A stretch of 60,797 bases of DNA from an uncultured Gammaproteobacteria bacterium (GTDB taxonomy: Bacteria; Pseudomonadota; Gammaproteobacteria; Pseudomonadales; Pseudomonadaceae): contig CALZAE010000005.1 in NCBI GenBank assembly GCA_945612235.1, positions 1 to 60,797 of the forward strand. The letters run 5' to 3'. The position numbers and the translations under genes were made by a program. The notes under the pieces are model-generated. The model made no database searches, was not told where the DNA came from, and saw nothing but the letters and a program-made list of their open reading frames with translations. Shown here piece after piece: positions 52,446 to 60,797 of this stretch. Every line of letters begins with the position of its first letter. The stretch's first letter is position 1.

Positions 52446-53627
52446 ATGGCAACGGTAGACCGCTGGCTGCTGCCAGATGGCATCGAAGAAGTACTGCCGC
52501 CGCAAGCGGCGCAGATTGAAGCATCCCGTCGAGACGTACTGGATATGTTTGAGGCTTGGGGCTACGAGTTTGTAGTCACGCCACATATTGAGTTCCTTGA
52601 GTCGTTATTAACCGGCGCGGGCCAAAAGCTAGATCTACGTACTTTTAAAGTAACCGACCCGCAATCAGGCCATCTGATGGGCTTTCGTGCAGATATTACT
52701 CCGCAAGTGGCTCGTATGGATGCGCACAGTTTGCGTCGTGAAGGTCCTTCACGTCTGTGCTATGCCGGCAGTGTTGTACATGCGCGTCCACGTTCTTTAT
52801 CGCGCTCACGCAGTCCAATCCAGTTGGGCGCTGAGTTGTACGGTGATGCCAGTCCAGCAGCTGATATTGAAGTGATCAGCTTAATGTTAGCCACCCTTGA
52901 ACAAGCCCAAATTGCTGATATCCACATGGATCTTGGTCATGTTGGCGTTTATCGTGGTTTAGCACATGCGGCTGAGTTATCAACGGATCTCGAAGCGCAA
53001 ATTTTTGATGCGCTGCAGCGTAAAGCTGTGGATGAAGTCAGCGCCTTGACTGCATCATTACCTAAAGATTTAGCGGGCATGCTCAATGAGCTCAGCCACC
53101 TGTGTGGTGGTCGTGAAGTTCTCGATCATGCCAAAACAGTTTTGGCCGCTGCACCGAGCAGTGTTTTAGCTGCTTTAGATCAGCTGATCGTGATTGCTGA
53201 TGCCTTAATCTTGCGTTACCCGCACTTACCTTTCTATTTCGATTTGGGTGAGTTGCGTGGCTATCACTACCATACCGGTGTCGTGTTTGCGGCTTTTGTA
53301 CCGGGTGTGGGTCAGTCGATTGCGCAGGGCGGTCGTTATGATGATATTGGCGCGGTGTTTGGCCGTGCGCGTCCAGCGACAGGCTTTTCCACTGACTTGA
53401 AAACATTGGTCAACTTAGGTCAGCGCCAAGCCGTACTGCAAAGCAGCGGTATCTGGGCACCTGCAGGTGCACAAGCTGATTTATGGCAAGCGATTTGTGC
53501 GTTGCGCACTGAAGGTCAGCGCGTGGTGCAAGCCTTGCCTGGTCAAGTGGACAGCGAGGCTGCGCAAGCCAATTGTGATCGTCAGTTAGTACAGAATTCT
53601 ACGGGTTGGCAGGTTCAGCCTCTATAA
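52446..53627 (+). CDS. hisZ: ATP phosphoribosyltransferase regulatory subunit HisZ
   Basis: A 393-residue paralogue of histidyl-tRNA synthetase that lacks aminoacylation activity and activates short-form HisG, which is not in this window. [43 protein letters not shown] and the class II aminoacyl-tRNA-synthetase fold are evident; the anticodon-binding domain is reduced. The ATG at 52446 has GAGGAAGG upstream. A longer frame from 52332 runs through the terminator hairpin and is not used. It sits in front of purA, as in pseudomonads. Confidence 0.94.
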   Translation: MATVDRWLLPDGIEEVLPPQAAQIEASRRDVLDMFEAWGYEFVVTPHIEFLESLLTGAGQKLDLRTFKVTDPQSGHLMGFRADITPQVARMDAHSLRREGPSRLCYAGSVVHARPRSLSRSRSPIQLGAELYGDASPAADIEVISLMLATLEQAQIADIHMDLGHVGVYRGLAHAAELSTDLEAQIFDALQRKAVDEVSALTASLPKDLAGMLNELSHLCGGREVLDHAKTVLAAAPSSVLAALDQLIVIADALILRYPHLPFYFDLGELRGYHYHTGVVFAAFVPGVGQSIAQGGRYDDIGAVFGRARPATGFSTDLKTLVNLGQRQAVLQSSGIWAPAGAQADLWQAICALRTEGQRVVQALPGQVDSEAAQANCDRQLVQNSTGWQVQPL

Positions 53628-53656
53628 GTTTACGCCGCACTTGCGGTTATGTTTAG

Positions 53657-54994
<1,338 letters not shown>

Positions 54995-55006
54995 TAGCGA
55001 TGTGGT

Positions 55007-55038
55007 ATGCCAAGCTTGAGCATCAATGAGCTTGGCAT
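55007..55038 (+). repeat. Ten-base inverted repeat after purA
   Basis: ATGCCAAGCT and AGCTTGGCAT are perfect complements around a 12-base loop. There is no T-tract, so this is a transcript-end stabilising hairpin or binding site rather than a terminator. Confidence 0.6.
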
Positions 55039-55050
55039 CGCAATGCATAT

Positions 55051-55078
55051 AAAAAGCCGACCTCAGTGTCGGTTTTTT
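55051..55078. terminator. Bidirectional terminator between purA and rfbC
   Basis: CCGAC and GTCGG pair around CTCAGT, with A-runs before and a T-run after, so it works in both directions for the convergent purA and rfbC. Confidence 0.8.
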
Positions 55079-55122
55079 ATTGTCTGGGAAACAGCCGTAT
55101 TTAGATGAGTTGAGCTGATGCG

Positions 55123-55653
55123 TTAGCGTAAATCGCGCAGCCTAGGTAATTGCTGATCTTTGGCTGATAGCAGCGGCGTGTCTGTTGGCCAAGCAATGTT
55201 CACTTCAGGATCATTCCAAATCACCCCGGTTTCATCACTTGGGTCATAGAAAGCAGTGCATTTATAGTGCATGTCAGCCATAGCACTCAAAACGCAAAAA
55301 CCATGCGCATAACCTGGCGGTATCCAGAGTTGACGGTGGTTCTCATCATTGAGTTCGACTGTTATATGCTCACCAAAAGTTGCTGATTGTGGATTGATAT
55401 CCACAGTGACATCCAAAATAGCGCCGCGACTGACGCTCACCAGCTTGCCTTGCGGGTGTGTCCGTTGCATATGCAAGCCGCGTAAGACGTGACGTTGCGA
55501 GCGTGAATGATTGTCCTGCACAAAAGGTAGAGTAATACCCGCTTCGGCGTAACGGGCACTGTGAAAACTTTCAAGAAAGAAACCACGGGCATCGCCAAAA
55601 ACCTGCGGCTCAATAATCAATACGCCGGGCAGCGCGGTGGTGATGATTTTCAT
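55123..55653 (-). CDS. rfbC: dTDP-4-dehydrorhamnose 3,5-epimerase
   Basis: A 176-residue cupin (RmlC) catalysing the third step of dTDP-L-rhamnose synthesis. VFGDARGFFLESFHSARYAEAG, the catalytic His in RGLHMQ, and the C-terminal IPPGYAHGFCVLS are conserved. It is the last gene of the rfbB-rfbA-rfbC run; rfbD (reductase) is not in this window. The start ATG at 55653 follows rfbA by 16 bases. Confidence 0.97.
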   Translation of the reverse strand: MKIITTALPGVLIIEPQVFGDARGFFLESFHSARYAEAGITLPFVQDNHSRSQRHVLRGLHMQRTHPQGKLVSVSRGAILDVTVDINPQSATFGEHITVELNDENHRQLWIPPGYAHGFCVLSAMADMHYKCTAFYDPSDETGVIWNDPEVNIAWPTDTPLLSAKDQQLPRLRDLR

Positions 55654-55669
55654 CTGTATGATCTACACG

Positions 55670-56575
55670 TTAAGAAAGAGTGGTGGCGTTGCTGCTGGCT
55701 AAGCGCAGTAGATATTGACCGTAATGGGTTTGGCTTAAGGCGAGACCACGCTGCTGTAATTGCTCCTGCGTGAGCCAGCCTTTTTGATAGCCGATCTCTT
55801 CCAAGCAGGCGACTTTTAAACCTTGGCGCGCCTCGATAGTTTGTACGTAGTGTCCAGCTTCTAGTAATGAGTCGTGGGTGCCAGTATCCAGCCAAGCAAA
55901 ACCACGCCCAAGTATGGCAACACGTAAGTCGCCGCGCTGTAAGTAGGCGTTATTGATATCGGTGATTTCCAGTTCGCCGCGCGCGGAAGGCTGTATGTGT
56001 TTGGCAATATCGATCACAGTATTGTCATAAAAATACAAACCAGTGACGGCATAATTGGATTTAGGGTGCGTAGGTTTTTCTTCTATGGATACCGCTTGGC
56101 CATCTGCCGAGAACTCGATCACACCAAAGCGCTCAGGATCGCTGACATGATAACCAAACACCGTTGCGCCCGAGCCTTGTTGTACAGCCTGTTGCAGCAT
56201 GGCGCTAAAGCCATAGCCGTAAAAAATATTATCTCCCAGAATTAAACACACATGGCTGTCAGCAATAAAATCTGCACCGATAATAAAGGCTTGTGCCAGA
56301 CCATCGGGAGAGGGTTGTTCGGCATAACTGAGCTCAATACCAAACTGACTGCCGTCGCCAAGGAGCCTTTTAAAGCTGGGTAAGTCGTCCGCTGTACTGA
56401 TAATTAAAATCTGTTGAATGCCTGCCAGCATCAGCACCGATAGTGGGTAATAAATCATCGGTTTGTCGTAAATCGGCAGCAGTTGCTTGGAGATACCCAA
56501 GGTGATGGGGTGCAAGCGTGAGCCGCTGCCGCCGGCTAAAATAATGCCCTTAGTGTTGTGCATTGGGGGGGTCAT
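55670..56575 (-). CDS. rfbA: Glucose-1-phosphate thymidylyltransferase
   Basis: A 301-residue RmlA nucleotidyltransferase making dTDP-glucose. [37 protein letters not shown] is the full signature. The ATG at 56575 overlaps the rfbB stop by four bases (ATGA). A second ATG four codons later (56563) begins MHNTKG, closer to homologues. A run of seven C on the coding strand lies between the two starts. Only the upstream start would be frame-sensitive to slippage. Confidence 0.96.
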   Translation of the reverse strand: MTPPMHNTKGIILAGGSGSRLHPITLGISKQLLPIYDKPMIYYPLSVLMLAGIQQILIISTADDLPSFKRLLGDGSQFGIELSYAEQPSPDGLAQAFIIGADFIADSHVCLILGDNIFYGYGFSAMLQQAVQQGSGATVFGYHVSDPERFGVIEFSADGQAVSIEEKPTHPKSNYAVTGLYFYDNTVIDIAKHIQPSARGELEITDINNAYLQRGDLRVAILGRGFAWLDTGTHDSLLEAGHYVQTIEARQGLKVACLEEIGYQKGWLTQEQLQQRGLALSQTHYGQYLLRLASSNATTLS

Positions 56576-57894
56576 ATTGTGATACCTAAACGCTGGCCTT
56601 GATAGCTGCCATCTTGCACGCGTTGACACCAGACGTGATTGTCCAGATACCACTGCACGGTTTTACGCAAACCCGAGGCAAAGGTTTCTGTGGGCATCCA
56701 GTCGAGCTCATGCTGGATTTTACTGGCGTCAATGGCATAGCGACGGTCGTGGCCGGGGCGGTCAGCGACATAAGTTATCAGCTCTGTATATGAACCAGCT
56801 TGTACAGGTCTAGATTGCTCTTGCAGGTCAATCTTCGGGGCGACAGTTCTTGCATGTGGAGACTGCTCTTGTAGATCGGTCTGTAGGCCGGCAGCAGACT
56901 GGCTTATATCATCGATTTTTACCGAAATGCGCGGCACCAACTCATCCAGAATCGCGCAAATAGCTTCCACTACTTCAATGTTGCGCTTCTCGTTATGCCC
57001 ACCAATATTGTAAGTTGCGCCGACAGTACCTTGGGTCAGTACTGTGTATAAAGCTTGCACATGGTCTTCCACATACAGCCAGTCGCGAATCTGATCGCCA
57101 GTACCATAAATAGGTAATGGTTTGCCGGCGAGGGCATTGAGAATCACTAGCGGGATCAGTTTTTCAGGGAATTGATAAGGGCCGTAGTTGTTGGAGCAGT
57201 TAGTGATTAACGTTGGAAAGCCGTAGGTGCGCAGCCAAGCTCTGACTAAGTGGTCGCTCGATGCTTTTGACGCAGAGTAAGGGGAGCTTGGAGCGTAGGA
57301 GGTTTCTTCGGTGAATAAAGGCAGTACGGCACTGCGAGGCGTAGCCGTGGCAGTCTGTTCTGTGGATTGCTTCGCTGCGCTCGCAATGACAGACAGGGTG
57401 CTGGCAATGGTAGTTGAATCGTCACTGCGAGGCTGTAAGCCGTGGCAGTCCGCGGGCTCATCGTTTGGATGCGGGAGGTCGCCGTAGACTTCGTCGGTGC
57501 TGATGTGGTGGAAGCGAAAGGCTATTTTGCGCGGCTCTGGAAGTGTATTCCAGTATGCGCGGGCTGCTTCCAGCATGGTATAGGTGCCGACAATATTGGT
57601 CTGAATAAACTCCGCAGGGCCATCAATCGAACGATCCACATGGGATGCTGCTGCTAAGTGCATCACGGCATCAGGTTGATGAGTGGTAAACACTTGATCC
57701 AATGCCGCTCGCTCGCAAATATCTATCTGTACAAAGCTATAGCGTGGGTTATCGCTTACCTCAAGCAATGACTCCAAGTTACCTGCGTAAGTGAGCTTGT
57801 CTACATTCACCACAGTGTCATCAGTGTGCTCAATAAGATAGCGAATCAGCGCCGAGCCAATAAAACCAGCACCGCCAGTAATCAAAAGTTTCAT
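56572..57894 (-). CDS. rfbB: dTDP-glucose 4,6-dehydratase with two in-frame insertions
   Basis: NAD-dependent short-chain dehydratase that makes dTDP-4-keto-6-deoxyglucose. [14 protein letters not shown] is the NAD motif, STDEVYG (about 132-138) holds the Thr-Asp-Glu catalytic set, and YSASK (206-210) the Tyr-Lys pair, so the active site looks intact. The 440 residues exceed the family's roughly 355. The surplus is two insertions: about residues 147-188, translated from an interspersed palindromic repeat (57320-57470), and about 322-368, with a 16-residue tandem duplication (DLQEQS repeated). I choose the ATG at 57894 with GGAG upstream; a GTG at 57906 is less likely. Confidence 0.94.
   Translation of the reverse strand: MKLLITGGAGFIGSALIRYLIEHTDDTVVNVDKLTYAGNLESLLEVSDNPRYSFVQIDICERAALDQVFTTHQPDAVMHLAAASHVDRSIDGPAEFIQTNIVGTYTMLEAARAYWNTLPEPRKIAFRFHHISTDEVYGDLPHPNDEPADCHGLQPRSDDSTTIASTLSVIASAAKQSTEQTATATPRSAVLPLFTEETSYAPSSPYSASKASSDHLVRAWLRTYGFPTLITNCSNNYGPYQFPEKLIPLVILNALAGKPLPIYGTGDQIRDWLYVEDHVQALYTVLTQGTVGATYNIGGHNEKRNIEVVEAICAILDELVPRISVKIDDISQSAAGLQTDLQEQSPHARTVAPKIDLQEQSRPVQAGSYTELITYVADRPGHDRRYAIDASKIQHELDWMPTETFASGLRKTVQWYLDNHVWCQRVQDGSYQGQRLGITI
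56813..56908 (-). repeat. 48-bp tandem duplication inside rfbB
   Basis: The segments at 56813-56833 and 56861-56881 agree at 16 of 21 positions (for example GATTGCTCTTGCAGGTC and GACTGCTCTTGTAGATC) and are spaced 48 bases, or 16 codons. They encode two DLQEQS copies in the second RfbB insertion. Similarity fades in the rest of each unit. Confidence 0.6.
57322..57451 (-). repeat. Interspersed palindromic repeat elements inserted in rfbB
   Basis: Three related pieces are present. ACTGCGAGGCGTAGCCGTGGCAGTC (57331-57355) and TCACTGCGAGGCTGTAAGCCGTGGCAGTC (57422-57450) are near copies of each other. GGATTGCTTCGCTGCGCTCGCAATGACA (57364-57391) is the opposite arm. They match the widespread bacterial repeat whose translations read [18 protein letters not shown] or CHCERSEAI in different frames. 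All sit in the rfbB coding frame without a stop. Confidence 0.8.
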
Positions 57895-57933
57895 CACACA
57901 CTCCACGCTGGGTACTAGGCAAGCAGGTGCTGC

Positions 57934-58620
57934 TTAGGGTTTAGGCTCGTCATTCCACGGCGCTTGTAAATAGCGGCTGTAGTTAAAAGTTTCCAACCAT
58001 TCAGGCTTAAATACGACAAAAGCACTGACTGCCATGCCGTTAATAAATGCTTCAGGGAAGGCCACCAAGAGCACCATGCCAGCAAAGTCATCGAGCCAAG
58101 GTGGGAACTCATAAATACCGTTCCCCCACAGTAGTGCTGTAGCGCTGAGAATACAGAGCGTTGCAGTCAGCGCTGCAGGAAAGAAACCTGAAAAAAAGAT
58201 ATACATAAATAAGTTTTCAGGTTGCAGGCGTTCTAAGTATTTAGCGCACAGATGGCTGATAAAAACCGGCAACACAATCAACAACAAACCATTAATGCCC
58301 AATACGCTCAGCTCTTGTTTACCCAGCGCCAGTAAAGCAATTTGTGCAATAAAACCCGCAAGAATGGCTAATGGCCAATCCAGTAGTAAAGTCACTGCCG
58401 TCATGCCAATAAAGTGGAAAGACAAGCCGGTTGGGAAATCACGGCGTACCAGCCATAAAATACACAGCACAAATACCGTGCCAAACAATAAATGCTGGCG
58501 ACGACTGTCGCTGAATAACTCAACCCAAGGTGCGCGCCACGCGGCATATAAAAGAATCGGGGCATACAACAACCAGCCCCATAAGAGCGTGGTTTCATTT
58601 AAGAGCATGCTTGCAATCAT
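57934..58620 (-). CDS. CbiM-like ECF-type transporter permease / membrane protein
   Basis: A 228-residue polytopic membrane protein with six or seven hydrophobic helices. FHFIGMTAVTLLLDWPLAILAGFIAQIAL and a late AFPEAFINGMAVSAFVVFKPEWL segment match proteins annotated as energy-coupling factor ABC transporter permease (CbiM family, PF01891) in pseudomonads. No CbiQ/CbiO-type partners or vitamin and metal genes lie in this window, so a cobalt or nickel role is unproven. The N-terminal His/Met metal site of true CbiM (MHI...) is not visible. Divergent from dxs. Confidence 0.75.
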   Translation of the reverse strand: MIASMLLNETTLLWGWLLYAPILLYAAWRAPWVELFSDSRRQHLLFGTVFVLCILWLVRRDFPTGLSFHFIGMTAVTLLLDWPLAILAGFIAQIALLALGKQELSVLGINGLLLIVLPVFISHLCAKYLERLQPENLFMYIFFSGFFPAALTATLCILSATALLWGNGIYEFPPWLDDFAGMVLLVAFPEAFINGMAVSAFVVFKPEWLETFNYSRYLQAPWNDEPKP

Positions 58621-58719
58621 GATGTGACCTGTTAAGTGAAGTGAACGCTTAAAATGTCTTTACGCCAGGCGCTACTTTAGCAGAAATGCATTATTTATCA
58701 GGCTGGCACCGCCTAAACT

Positions 58720-58747
58720 TTTACAATAATTAGACTAAATCTATGAT
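58720..58747 (+). promoter_or_regulatory. Putative dxs promoter
   Basis: TTTACA (58720-58725) and TATGAT (58742-58747), each five of six matches, are 16 bases apart. They would give a leader of about 70 bases. Confidence 0.5.
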
Positions 58748-58823
58748 TACCGAGTACGGTACTGTGGACTTTGTACACTTTAAGGTAAACTTCACCCTCT
58801 TGATGAATTAACACGACATATCA

Positions 58824-60692
58824 ATGCCTACGACTTTTCATGAAATCCCTGCAGAACGCCCCATTACGCCACTGTTAGACCGTGCGTTGACGCCGACAGA
58901 ATTACGTTTGCTGTCTGAAAGCGAACTGGTCACTTTAGCGGATGAGTTGCGTCTATTCCTTTTGTGGAGTGTTGGCCAAACCGGTGGACATTTTGCCGCA
59001 GGCTTAGGTGTGGTTGAACTGACCGTGGCGTTGCATTACGTCTTTGATACGCCAGACGATCGTTTAGTCTGGGATGTGGGTCATCAAGCCTATCCGCATA
59101 AGATTCTCACCGGTCGTCGTGAGCAGATGCTGAGCATCCGTCAAAAAGATGGCCTCGCTGCCTTCCCGCGCCGTTGTGAAAGTGAGTACGATACCTTTGG
59201 TGTAGGGCATTCAAGCACCTCAATCAGCGCTGCATTAGGCATGGCGATTGCCGCCAAGTTACAAGGCAGTACGCGGAAAAGTGTAGCAGTGATTGGTGAT
59301 GGCGCAATGACCGCCGGCATGGCCTTTGAAGCACTGAATCACGCACCAGAAACCGGTGCGAATATGCTGGTGATTCTCAACGACAACGATATGTCGATCT
59401 CGAATAATGTCGGCGGCTTATCCAATCACCTCGCTAAAATTCTCACCAGTCGCACTTACTCAACCATGCGCGAAGGCAGTAAGAAAATTCTCTCGCGCTT
59501 GCCGGGTGCTTGGGAAATTGCCCGCAAAACCGAAGAGCATGCCAAAGGCATACTCGCGCCAGGCATAATGTTTGAAGAATTGGGCTGGAATTATATTGGC
59601 CCGATTGATGGGCATGATTTACCCACCTTACTGACGACCTTGCGCAATATGCGTGAGTTGGAAGGTCCGCAGTTTTTACATGTAGTGACTAAAAAAGGTA
59701 AAGGCTTTGCCCCAGCAGAGCAGGCTCCTATTACTTATCACGCCATGACCAAAAAATCTGCCGCACCCAGCAAGCCCACTGGTCCACGCTATGCCAGCGT
59801 TTTTGGGCAGTGGCTGTGTGATATGGCGGCGGTGGATGAGCGTTTACTCGGGATCACGCCAGCGATGAAAGAAGGCGCGGATATGATTGCCTTTAGTGAG
59901 CAATATCCAACTCGTTATTTTGATGTCGCGATTGCCGAGCAACATGCGGTGACTTTAGCTGCGGGTATGGCCTGTGAAGGCGCCAAACCTGTGGTGGCGA
60001 TTTATTCGACCTTCTTGCAGCGCGCCTATGACCAGCTGATTCATGATGTGGCGGTGCAAGATTTGGATGTGTTGTTTGCTGTCGATCGTGCGGGTTTGGT
60101 CGGTGAAGATGGCCCAACCCATGCGGGCAGCTTTGATATTTCCTATCTGCGTTGTATCCCGAATATGGTGATTATGACGCCCAGCGATGAAAATGAACTG
60201 CGCTTGCTGCTCAATACCGGCTACCACCATGTGGGCCCTGCAGCGGTGCGTTACCCGCGTGGTACCGGCCCGAATGCGCAGATCAGCTCAAGTTTAGATG
60301 GCGTAGCTTTAGGTAAAGGTGTGCTGCGTCGTGAGGGGCAGGGTGTTGCTATATTGGCCTTTGGCGTACAGCTTGCTGCAGCCTTAGAGGCCGCTGAGCA
60401 ACTCAATGCCACAGTGGTGGATATGCGCTTTGTGAAACCTTTAGATGAGGCGCTGATTAAGCGTTTAGCTAAAGAGCACAGCTTATTTGTCACCATCGAA
60501 GAAAATGCGGTGATGGGTGGTGCAGGCAGCGCAGTGGGTGAGTTCCTCGCCGCTGAGCAAATACATATACCACTCTTGCAGTTGGGCTTACCTGATCGCT
60601 ATGTTGAGCATGCGCAACCTGCGCAAATGCTCGCTGAATGCGGCTTAGATGCGGCGGGTATTGTGCAAGCGGTGCAGCAGCGTTTGGGTTGA
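58824..60692 (+). CDS. dxs: 1-deoxy-D-xylulose-5-phosphate synthase
   Basis: Thiamine-diphosphate enzyme of 622 residues starting the methylerythritol phosphate route to isoprenoids. [47 protein letters not shown] DXS motifs are seen. The ThDP site GDGAMTAG (158-165) and NDNDMSIS follow, with the transketolase pyrimidine domain ([15 protein letters not shown], catalytic Glu) after them and a transketolase C-domain last. It condenses pyruvate and glyceraldehyde-3-phosphate. The neighbouring ispA/xseB genes found in many proteobacteria are not upstream. Confidence 0.98.
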   Translation: MPTTFHEIPAERPITPLLDRALTPTELRLLSESELVTLADELRLFLLWSVGQTGGHFAAGLGVVELTVALHYVFDTPDDRLVWDVGHQAYPHKILTGRREQMLSIRQKDGLAAFPRRCESEYDTFGVGHSSTSISAALGMAIAAKLQGSTRKSVAVIGDGAMTAGMAFEALNHAPETGANMLVILNDNDMSISNNVGGLSNHLAKILTSRTYSTMREGSKKILSRLPGAWEIARKTEEHAKGILAPGIMFEELGWNYIGPIDGHDLPTLLTTLRNMRELEGPQFLHVVTKKGKGFAPAEQAPITYHAMTKKSAAPSKPTGPRYASVFGQWLCDMAAVDERLLGITPAMKEGADMIAFSEQYPTRYFDVAIAEQHAVTLAAGMACEGAKPVVAIYSTFLQRAYDQLIHDVAVQDLDVLFAVDRAGLVGEDGPTHAGSFDISYLRCIPNMVIMTPSDENELRLLLNTGYHHVGPAAVRYPRGTGPNAQISSSLDGVALGKGVLRREGQGVAILAFGVQLAAALEAAEQLNATVVDMRFVKPLDEALIKRLAKEHSLFVTIEENAVMGGAGSAVGEFLAAEQIHIPLLQLGLPDRYVEHAQPAQMLAECGLDAAGIVQAVQQRLG

Positions 60693-60701
60693 TTTATTGT
60701 T

Positions 60702-60724
60702 GCAGGCTCATCTATTGGGCCTGC
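60702..60724 (+). terminator. Possible dxs terminator hairpin
   Basis: GCAGGC and GCCTGC pair around an 11-base loop ten bases after the dxs stop, but only GCTGTT follows, so the T-tract is poor. Confidence 0.4.
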
Positions 60725-60797
60725 GCTGTTATCGCTGTTTTCCCCTCAATCGTCCATCCTGGACTCCATTCGGGCGCTACGCCATCCATGGCTGCGC

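Noticed and set aside
57246..57461. Minus-strand short frame reading SLRAQRSNP
   Set aside because: It is another reading frame of the interspersed repeat inside rfbB, not a gene.

Overview
This is a 60.8 kb stretch of chromosome from a gammaproteobacterium of the Pseudomonas lineage. The evidence is a set of pseudomonad gene blocks: kdsD-kdsC-lptC-lptA-lptB-rpoN-hpf-ptsN-rapZ-ptsO, rnpB just upstream of an mraZ-to-lpxC division and cell-wall (dcw) cluster, secA-argJ-Nudix/ThiE, and miaA-hfq-hflX-hflK-hflC-hisZ-purA. Protein sequences look pseudomonad, but base composition is visibly less GC-rich than in typical Pseudomonas. Several blocks are joined in unusual ways, which points to a rearranged, probably smaller-genome relative. 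The species assignment is inference.

Layout. 1-2888 (minus): a DUF3426 zinc-ribbon protein cut by the window edge, prmA and a PlsC-type acyltransferase. 2993-3911 (plus): a DUF2007 protein and a degenerate SRAP/YedK-like protein. 3930-10961 (minus): a ten-gene run for Kdo synthesis (kdsD, kdsC), lipopolysaccharide transport (lptC, lptA, lptB), sigma-54 (rpoN), ribosome hibernation (hpf) and nitrogen-PTS regulation (ptsN, rapZ, ptsO). 11241-15510: rhlE, a HAD phosphatase, tesB and a BaiN-like flavoprotein. 15565-15923: RNase P RNA. 16215-33929: the full dcw cluster mraZ, rsmH, ftsL, ftsI, murE, murF, mraY, murD, ftsW, murG, murC, ddlB, ftsQ, ftsA, ftsZ, lpxC. Most genes overlap by 1-11 bases, and a promoter with three 10-bp MraZ boxes lies in front.

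34057-37153: nucleobase salvage (uraA, upp, hpt) and a DciA-like protein. 37435-44650: secA, argJ, a Nudix/ThiE fusion, a cobalamin adenosyltransferase, panE and yajQ. 44731-46218: mqo, followed by the only gene-free stretch above 300 bp. 46836-54994: a YajG-like lipoprotein, miaA, hfq, hflX, hflK, hflC, hisZ and purA. 55123-57894 (minus): the dTDP-rhamnose genes rfbB-rfbA-rfbC. 57934-60692: a CbiM-like membrane protein (minus) and dxs (plus).

The window is almost entirely core housekeeping, and I see no new defence, mobile or biosynthetic system. The most interesting signal is rfbB. Its product is 440 residues against about 355 for the family, and the excess is two in-frame insertions. One is built from a palindromic interspersed repeat (its translation contains VIASAAKQS). 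The other carries a 48-bp tandem duplication. Other points worth checking are a YedK-like protein that has lost most catalytic residues, a run of hairpins between hflC and hisZ, and the rearranged block junctions.
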